Source: an uncultured Nitrososphaerota archaeon (lineage in GTDB: Bacteria; Bacillota; Clostridia; Oscillospirales; Ruminococcaceae). From it: 5,962 bases of DNA. Position 1 is the first letter of the stretch, and every line of letters begins with the position of its first letter. Location of the stretch: contig CAKXAF010000173.1 of the NCBI GenBank assembly GCA_934869045.1, forward strand, positions 1 through 5,962. The letters are read 5' to 3'. The notes under the pieces are model-generated. The model worked only from the letters and a program-made list of their open reading frames with translations, was not told where the DNA came from and did not search any database. Of this stretch, positions 1-3,144 are shown piece after piece. The translations under genes and the position numbers were made by a program.

Positions 1-1
1 C

Positions 2-331
2 GTTCAGACTGAGCAGCAGGGCCGGATCCTGGATCTCAGCCTGACGCTCCGCAGCGTACAGCCCGGTAAGAGAGTCGCGGTAGGCGTCGTGCTGACCGAA
101 GTGGACACCAGTGGGAATGAATATCCCCGCGGGACAAAGATCCTTACAGTTCCGGCGCACTACAATGCCTGCTGCAAGGACGTCGAGGTTGCCGCCACCC
201 GCTTTATTCTGCCCGAGGATATCAGCGTCGGCACAGAGACCGGCACCTGCTCCGACCGCCGTCACTTTATCGCCCGCGTGACTGCCCATTATATCGATAT
301 GAAACAGGGTAGCTGCGCCTGCGCACAGTAG
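2..331 (+). CDS. Conserved small beta-rich protein of unknown function, 5'-truncated
   Basis: The frame is open from base 2 to the TAG at 329-331, giving 109 visible residues. The true start lies left of the window. A GTG at 89 would cut through continuous, conserved-looking sequence, so I do not use it. I cannot assign a function. The visible part alternates hydrophobic and polar residues as in beta strands, with the blocks LSLTLRSVQPGKRVAVGVVL, LTEVDTSGNEYPRGTK, VPAH, RFILPEDI and FIARVTAHYID. From memory, this pattern resembles a family of unnamed proteins common in Clostridia; no search was run. Five cysteines are visible: a CC pair at visible residues 57-58, Cys83, and a CAC motif at 105-107 just before the end. 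No membrane segment is visible. The stop codon overlaps the ribosome site of the next gene, so the two are probably translationally coupled and may work together. Confidence 0.8.
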   Translation, partial: VQTEQQGRILDLSLTLRSVQPGKRVAVGVVLTEVDTSGNEYPRGTKILTVPAHYNACCKDVEVAATRFILPEDISVGTETGTCSDRRHFIARVTAHYIDMKQGSCACAQ

Positions 332-335
332 GAGG
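330..335 (+). promoter_or_regulatory. Ribosome binding site overlapping the upstream stop codon
   Basis: A perfect AGGAGG begins on the second base of the upstream TAG stop and lies five bases before the ATG at 341. This fixes the start of the membrane protein and implies that ribosomes finishing the first gene can reinitiate on the second. Confidence 0.85.
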
Positions 336-340
336 CCGTT

Positions 341-748
341 ATGTGCAACAAAAAGTGGTATGATGTTTTATCCGTCAGCGTTAGCCTTCTGTCCGGAATC
401 GTCTTTACCATTCTGGCCTTTCTGAATCTGCTGACCGCTTTCACTCTGGGGCCGATCCTTGGAATTGCCTTTGGCGCTTTCAGTCTGGTGCTTCTGACCC
501 TCGGCGCTGTCAGTCTCCTCCGTCAGGAACAGCATGTGAATCGATGCATTTGTGCAAAAGGGAAGCGGCTTTTGATCTCCGCGCTGCTTTTGATGGCAAT
601 TTCCGCATTCGCCATTCTCTTCGTTCTGACAAATCTGCTGATTGCTCTGATTCTGGTTTTTGTAATCGCTGTCCTGTTTGTGTATACGCTGTTCAGCCTT
701 TACTGCTATCTCGCTTGTCTGACCGACGCAGGCTGCCATTCCTGCTGA
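341..748 (+). CDS. Small four-helix membrane protein with cysteines gathered on one face
   Basis: This 135-residue protein is dominated by four hydrophobic stretches at about residues 9-31, 35-60, 76-97 and 99-124, with no cleavable signal peptide. Positive charges sit at the N-terminus (Lys4, Lys5) and in the middle loop (Arg61, Arg68, Lys73, Lys75, Arg76). By the positive-inside rule both ends and the middle loop should therefore be cytoplasmic. Six of the seven cysteines fall on that same side: Cys2, the CIC pair at 69 and 71, and Cys126, Cys132 and Cys135 at the tail. Cys122 is at the end of the last helix. Such a cluster could bind metal or be redox active, which is inference. I do not recognise a named family, though similar unnamed proteins occur in Clostridia as I remember. 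It is coupled to the upstream gene and is the last gene of its unit, followed by a terminator. Confidence 0.88.
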   Translation: MCNKKWYDVLSVSVSLLSGIVFTILAFLNLLTAFTLGPILGIAFGAFSLVLLTLGAVSLLRQEQHVNRCICAKGKRLLISALLLMAISAFAILFVLTNLLIALILVFVIAVLFVYTLFSLYCYLACLTDAGCHSC

Positions 749-758
749 AAAGGAATGG
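736..758 (+). other. Hairpin spanning the stop codon of the membrane protein gene
   Basis: CCATTCCT at 736-743 and AGGAATGG at 751-758 form a perfect eight-pair stem with a seven-base loop that contains the TGA stop (746-748). No T tract follows, so this is not itself an intrinsic terminator. It could protect the 3' end of the message or be chance. It sits 18 bases before the true terminator stem. Confidence 0.45.
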
Positions 759-776
759 TCACTGCCGGTCTGCAGA

Positions 777-809
777 AGGGTGCAGGGATTTTCCTGCACC
801 CTGCTTTTT
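777..809 (+). terminator. Intrinsic terminator of the left-hand two-gene unit
   Basis: AGGGTGCAGG at 777-786 pairs perfectly with CCTGCACCCT at 793-802 around a six-base loop (GATTTT). Two bases later comes a run of five T (805-809). This is a strong Rho-independent terminator for rightward transcription, 28 bases after the membrane protein stop. The gene on the other strand ends at 831, so the stem also lies in its 3' region. On that strand the bases after the stem begin only TCTGC, so termination there would be weak. Confidence 0.9.
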
Positions 810-830
810 GAAAATGCAGAAAAATGCGGC

Positions 831-1202
831 TCAACAGGACTCCGGAGTCAGGTGGAGGGTAACGGAGCAGCCGTTAAGCGGGACCGTGCCGATATAGCGG
901 GTTACATAGCCGGGGCGGGTCAGCCCTAGGGTAATGGCTTCCAGCTCTCCAGGGAGAGAGAAGCAAAAGCTGCCGTCACAACCGGTAACCGCGTCCAGAC
1001 AGCAGGAGCCGTAGCGAAGCGTCACTCGCACTCCCTCCAGAGCAGCCAGCGTCCGGCGGTCGTATATGCATCCGTGAAATTTCTGCGGCGGAGCGGGCGG
1101 ACAATCCTGGGGTGAGAGATCCAGAGAGACGCAGATGTACGCTTCTTCTGATAAAATGTCAAGAACTCCGCAGCCCGCGGGATCAAATGAAAGCGGTTCC
1201 AT
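831..1202 (-). CDS. Cysteine-rich protein with a carboxypeptidase-regulatory-like beta-sandwich domain
   Basis: The product is 123 residues. Residues about 42-120 fit the carboxypeptidase regulatory-like (transthyretin-type) domain. GCIYDRRTLAALEGVRVTL matches the usual 'G.V.D..T..PL.GV.V.L' opening, TGCDGSFCFSLPGE matches the 'T..DG.F.F..P' turn, and TRPGYVTR matches the 'GY' strand. A short N-terminal segment (MEPLSFDPAGCGVLDIL) and a proline-rich linker (CPPAPP) precede it. There are ten cysteines, at 11, 24, 34, 45, 67, 68, 75, 80, 112 and 123, about 8% of residues. No signal peptide or membrane segment is present, so the protein appears cytoplasmic or is packaged without the Sec route. 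The start at 1202 is seven bases from an AGGAGG; an in-frame ATG at 1208 is only one base from it and is less likely. The open frame continues upstream to 1388, but that stretch looks non-coding. Function is unknown; a structural or coat-like role and metal binding are both guesses. Confidence 0.82.
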   Translation of the reverse strand: MEPLSFDPAGCGVLDILSEEAYICVSLDLSPQDCPPAPPQKFHGCIYDRRTLAALEGVRVTLRYGSCCLDAVTGCDGSFCFSLPGELEAITLGLTRPGYVTRYIGTVPLNGCSVTLHLTPESC

Positions 1203-1209
1203 GGCCATT

Positions 1210-1215
1210 CCTCCT
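1210..1215 (-). promoter_or_regulatory. Ribosome binding site deciding the start of the cysteine-rich gene
   Basis: A perfect AGGAGG on the minus strand lies seven bases before the ATG at 1202 and one base before the in-frame ATG at 1208. Normal spacing favours 1202. It also rules out the much longer reading that would begin at 1388. Confidence 0.8.
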
Positions 1216-1235
1216 GTTTGCGGTGTTTTTGTTAT

Positions 1236-1257
1236 CATTCTATGCCCGGATAGAATG
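1236..1257. repeat. Perfect inverted repeat upstream of the cysteine-rich gene
   Basis: CATTCTAT (1236-1243) and ATAGAATG (1250-1257) are perfect eight-base inverted copies around a six-base centre (GCCCGG). The repeat ends 20 bases upstream of the ribosome site of the leftward cysteine-rich gene. It could be an operator or a 5' leader hairpin. On the minus strand one arm includes TAGAAT, close to a -10 box, but no good -35 box stands 17 bases upstream, so I do not call a promoter. There is no T tract after it on either strand, so it is not an intrinsic terminator. Confidence 0.5.
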
Positions 1258-1459
1258 GTTGGTGCAGGAAAAACGAGCCATGGTGTTCCGCTGTCACGGC
1301 GCGGGTCCGCAGCGGCATTGGGATTGGTATGTGCTTCTTGGAGCAGGGTGCTAAAGAATCCGGGCGATGGGAACCGACGGCGTTGCACCAGGTATTCACA
1401 GCAATCCGGCCTAACACATTGCAGACCGCGATGGAATAGCTGCTAAGGTATGCCCGGAT
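1241..1459. repeat. Pair of 11-base direct repeats bounding most of the gene-less stretch
   Basis: TATGCCCGGAT occurs at 1241-1251 and again at 1449-1459, in the same orientation and 208 bases apart. The left copy overlaps the centre of the inverted repeat; the right copy is 13 bases beyond the end of the ABC operon. No transposase, terminal inverted repeats or other mobile-element signs lie between the copies. They may be a scar of an insertion or rearrangement, shared regulator half-sites, or chance. Confidence 0.4.
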
Positions 1460-1471
1460 CAAGCCGGAACG

Positions 1472-2422
1472 TTACGCCTCCGGCGAAGAATCCGAAAAAT
1501 TTTCTTGTACAGGCGTCAAAATAATGCGCCCATCCTCCAGATGGGTCTTGAGCTTTTCCTTCCCGGTCACGCCCAGAGCCTCCAGATACTCCCGGGGGAG
1601 CTGGACGCGTCCCGACCGGTCCACCACGGCCAGCTCTTCAACTGCTGACGGAGCGGACTCCACGCCGTCGTCCAGCTCCGCCAGCCCGGAGAGATTCACC
1701 GGCCTGCGGATGAACTCGCTGCTGGTGCGGCCGTCCCGGATCATGACCGCCCGGTTGACAAAGGAAGAGACCAGCCGGTCATGGGTGACGATGACCACCG
1801 TCAAGCCCAGCTGCTCGTTGAGGTCTCGGAAAAGCCGGAGCAGTTCTCCCGTGGTCTTGGAATCAACCGCGCCAGTGGGTTCGTCCGCCAGAAGCAGCCG
1901 CGGATTGTTGGCCAGCGCGATGGCGATTGCCACACGCTGCTGCTCGCCGCCGGAAAGCTCTGCCAGCCGGTTTTTCCGCCGGTGGGAAAGCCCCACCAAA
2001 TCCAGCAGCGCCGACGCCCGCTCTTTGGCCGTGCGGCAGGCCGCGCCGCCGGGGAGCAGGGGCATGGCGGACGGGCGCTTGCCGCTGATGAGAAGGGGCA
2101 TCTCAACATTCTCCTGGGCTGTAAGGTAGGGGATCAGATTGCGGGCTGGATTCTGCCAAACAAACCCTACGGTGGAGCGCTTGTATTCGATCATTTCCTT
2201 TGGAGAGAGCTTCAGCAGGTTTTTTCCGTCCACCTCCAGCTGTCCCGCACTGGGGGTATCCAGTCCGCCCAGCATGTTGAGGAGGGTGGACTTTCCAGAG
2301 CCGGAGTTGCCGATAATGGCCATAAGCTCGCCATCTTCCACCGTCAGATCCAGCCCCTGCAGGGCCACAACCTCGATCTCACCGGTCTTATAAATTTTGA
2401 CCAGGTTTTCGCAGACGATCAT
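1472..2422 (-). CDS. ABC transporter ATPase (MacB/LolD type) with C-terminal AbrB-like domain
   Basis: This 316-residue cytoplasmic ATPase should energise the FtsX-type permease encoded upstream. Residues 1-235 are a complete ABC domain. The Walker A is GNSGSGKS (38-45), the Q loop falls at Gln90 within VWQNPARNLIPYLT, the signature is LSGGEQQ (156-162), the Walker B is LLLADEP (176-182) with Glu181, the D loop is GAVDS (184-188) and the switch histidine is His214. All catalytic residues are intact. The stretch 113-133, between the Q loop and signature, is longer than usual for LolD/MacB ATPases and is rich in Pro and Gly. After a linker, residues 265-305 (VVDRSGRVQLPREYLEALGV, then a strand-turn-strand ending DGRIILTPV) match the AbrB/SpoVT/MazE swapped-hairpin pattern. 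That domain usually binds DNA or dimerises; its role here is unknown. The ATG overlaps the upstream stop codon (ATGA). It is the last gene of the operon. Confidence 0.95.
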   Translation of the reverse strand: MIVCENLVKIYKTGEIEVVALQGLDLTVEDGELMAIIGNSGSGKSTLLNMLGGLDTPSAGQLEVDGKNLLKLSPKEMIEYKRSTVGFVWQNPARNLIPYLTAQENVEMPLLISGKRPSAMPLLPGGAACRTAKERASALLDLVGLSHRRKNRLAELSGGEQQRVAIAIALANNPRLLLADEPTGAVDSKTTGELLRLFRDLNEQLGLTVVIVTHDRLVSSFVNRAVMIRDGRTSSEFIRRPVNLSGLAELDDGVESAPSAVEELAVVDRSGRVQLPREYLEALGVTGKEKLKTHLEDGRIILTPVQENFSDSSPEA

Positions 2423-3129
2423 GCGGGCTGCCCCCCTTCTTCGCCGGACACCAGCATCCCGTCCCGCAGAGTGAAGACCCGATCAGCGATCTCCAGAAGG
2501 TCCGGGTCATGAGTCGTCAGGATCACCGTCGTTCCCTGGTTTTCAATGAGCTTTTTCAGCACCGCAATGACCTGGAGCCCCATGGTGGAGTCCAACTGGG
2601 CAGTCGGTTCGTCGGCGAAGACCGCCGCCGGCCGGTGGGCAATTGCCCGGGCAATTGCGACTCGCTGCTGTTCGCCGCCGGACATCTCCTGGGGCAGATG
2701 ATTGGCCCGCTTGGAAAGGCCCACCTGTTCCAGACATTCCAGCGCCCGCTCCCGGCGGCCTCCCGCCGGGCAGCCTGCTACCCGCAGCCCGAATTCCACG
2801 TTCTCCAGCGCCGTCATGGAGGAAATCAGCGCCACAGACTGGAAGACGAAGCCCACCCGGGTCCGGCGGATCTTATCCCGGGCCCGTTCCCGCATAGCGG
2901 AAAGCTCCCGGCCCTCGAAAAACACCTTTCCCTCCGTGGGATAGTCCAGCGCTCCCAAAAGGTTGATGAGCGTAGTCTTCCCAGAGCCGGATTTCCCGTT
3001 TAAAATTGTCAGCCCTCCGGCGGGGATGGACAAGGTGACCCCCTGCAGGGCCCGCACCGGTCCTGCCGTCGAGGAGAATGTGCGGCCAAGCCCTTCCGCC
3101 CGGATCAGTTCCTGGCTGTTTGCATCCAT
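2419..3129 (-). CDS. ABC transporter ATPase (MacB/LolD type)
   Basis: This 236-residue protein is a standard-length LolD/MacB-family ATPase. Motifs in order are Walker A GKSGSGKT (45-52), Q loop Gln97 in GFVFQS, signature MSGGEQQRVAIARAIA (149-164), Walker B AVFADEP (169-175) with Glu174, D loop QLDS (178-181) and switch His207 in LTTHD. Nothing catalytic is missing. It ends soon after the core (GEEGGQPA) and lacks the AbrB-like tail of its downstream partner. The two ATPases differ clearly in sequence, so a heterodimer under one two-part permease is the likely arrangement, though two homodimers cannot be excluded. Its gene starts 15 bases after the permease stop, with a strong ribosome site, and its own stop overlaps the next start by four bases. 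The substrate is unknown. Confidence 0.95.
   Translation of the reverse strand: MDANSQELIRAEGLGRTFSSTAGPVRALQGVTLSIPAGGLTILNGKSGSGKTTLINLLGALDYPTEGKVFFEGRELSAMRERARDKIRRTRVGFVFQSVALISSMTALENVEFGLRVAGCPAGGRRERALECLEQVGLSKRANHLPQEMSGGEQQRVAIARAIAHRPAAVFADEPTAQLDSTMGLQVIAVLKKLIENQGTTVILTTHDPDLLEIADRVFTLRDGMLVSGEEGGQPA
2431..2438 (-). promoter_or_regulatory. Ribosome site for the AbrB-tailed ATPase, inside the upstream gene
   Basis: A purine run AAGGGGGG on the minus strand lies eight bases before the ATG at 2422, within the last codons of the upstream ATPase gene. It departs from the AGGAGG consensus. Together with the ATGA overlap at 2419-2422 it suggests translation coupled to the upstream gene. 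Confidence 0.6.
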
Positions 3130-3136
3130 AAAGCCG

Positions 3137-3144
3137 CCTCCTTC
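3137..3144 (-). promoter_or_regulatory. Ribosome binding site of the first ATPase gene
   Basis: GAAGGAGG on the minus strand begins immediately after the permease stop codon (TGA, 3145-3147) and lies seven bases before the ATG at 3129. This supports that start and co-translation with the permease. Confidence 0.85.

Larger units (their letters stand above)
1203..1471. other. Intergenic stretch without a convincing gene
   Basis: About 270 bases separate the end of the leftward ABC operon (1472) from the start of the leftward cysteine-rich gene (1202). Open frames exist on both strands, the longest on the minus strand starting with TTG at 1462, but none has a ribosome site or recognisable content. 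I see no tRNA, riboswitch or strong terminator. A six-pair stem (GCCGGA 1463-1468 with TCCGGC 1479-1484) straddles the operon's stop codon but lacks a T tract. Read-through from the ABC operon into the cysteine-rich gene is therefore possible. Confidence 0.6.

Noticed and set aside
368..799. 143-residue minus-strand open frame opposite the membrane protein gene
   Set aside because: It is rich in Gln, Ser and Asn, as expected from reading hydrophobic codons backwards, and it runs through the terminator. It has no family resemblance, while the plus-strand frame has a perfect ribosome site.
1236..1257. Inverted repeat as an intrinsic terminator
   Set aside because: On the plus strand the T-rich tract lies before the stem, not after it, and on the minus strand the stem is followed by an A-rich tract.
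1203..1388. N-terminal extension of the cysteine-rich protein to a start at 1388
   Set aside because: The added residues look random and cross the inverted repeat. A perfect AGGAGG at 1210-1215 sits at the right distance from the ATG at 1202.
1241..1459. Miniature transposable element between the direct repeats
   Set aside because: No terminal inverted repeats are present inside the direct repeats and no transposase-like coding exists; only an isolated seven-base inverted match (1260-1266 with 1384-1390) was seen.
1235..1462. 75-residue minus-strand frame starting with TTG in the intergenic stretch
   Set aside because: There is no ribosome site, no recognisable motif and a rare start codon, and it spans both direct repeats. 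A decayed gene fragment cannot be excluded but is not supported.
1463..1484. Stem GCCGGA/TCCGGC over the stop codon of the last ABC gene as an operon terminator
   Set aside because: Only six pairs with a ten-base loop, and no T run follows on the minus strand.
1781..2512. 243-residue plus-strand open frame across the two ATPase genes
   Set aside because: It is antisense to two ATPases with complete motifs and joined by an ATGA overlap. It results from GC-rich codon usage.
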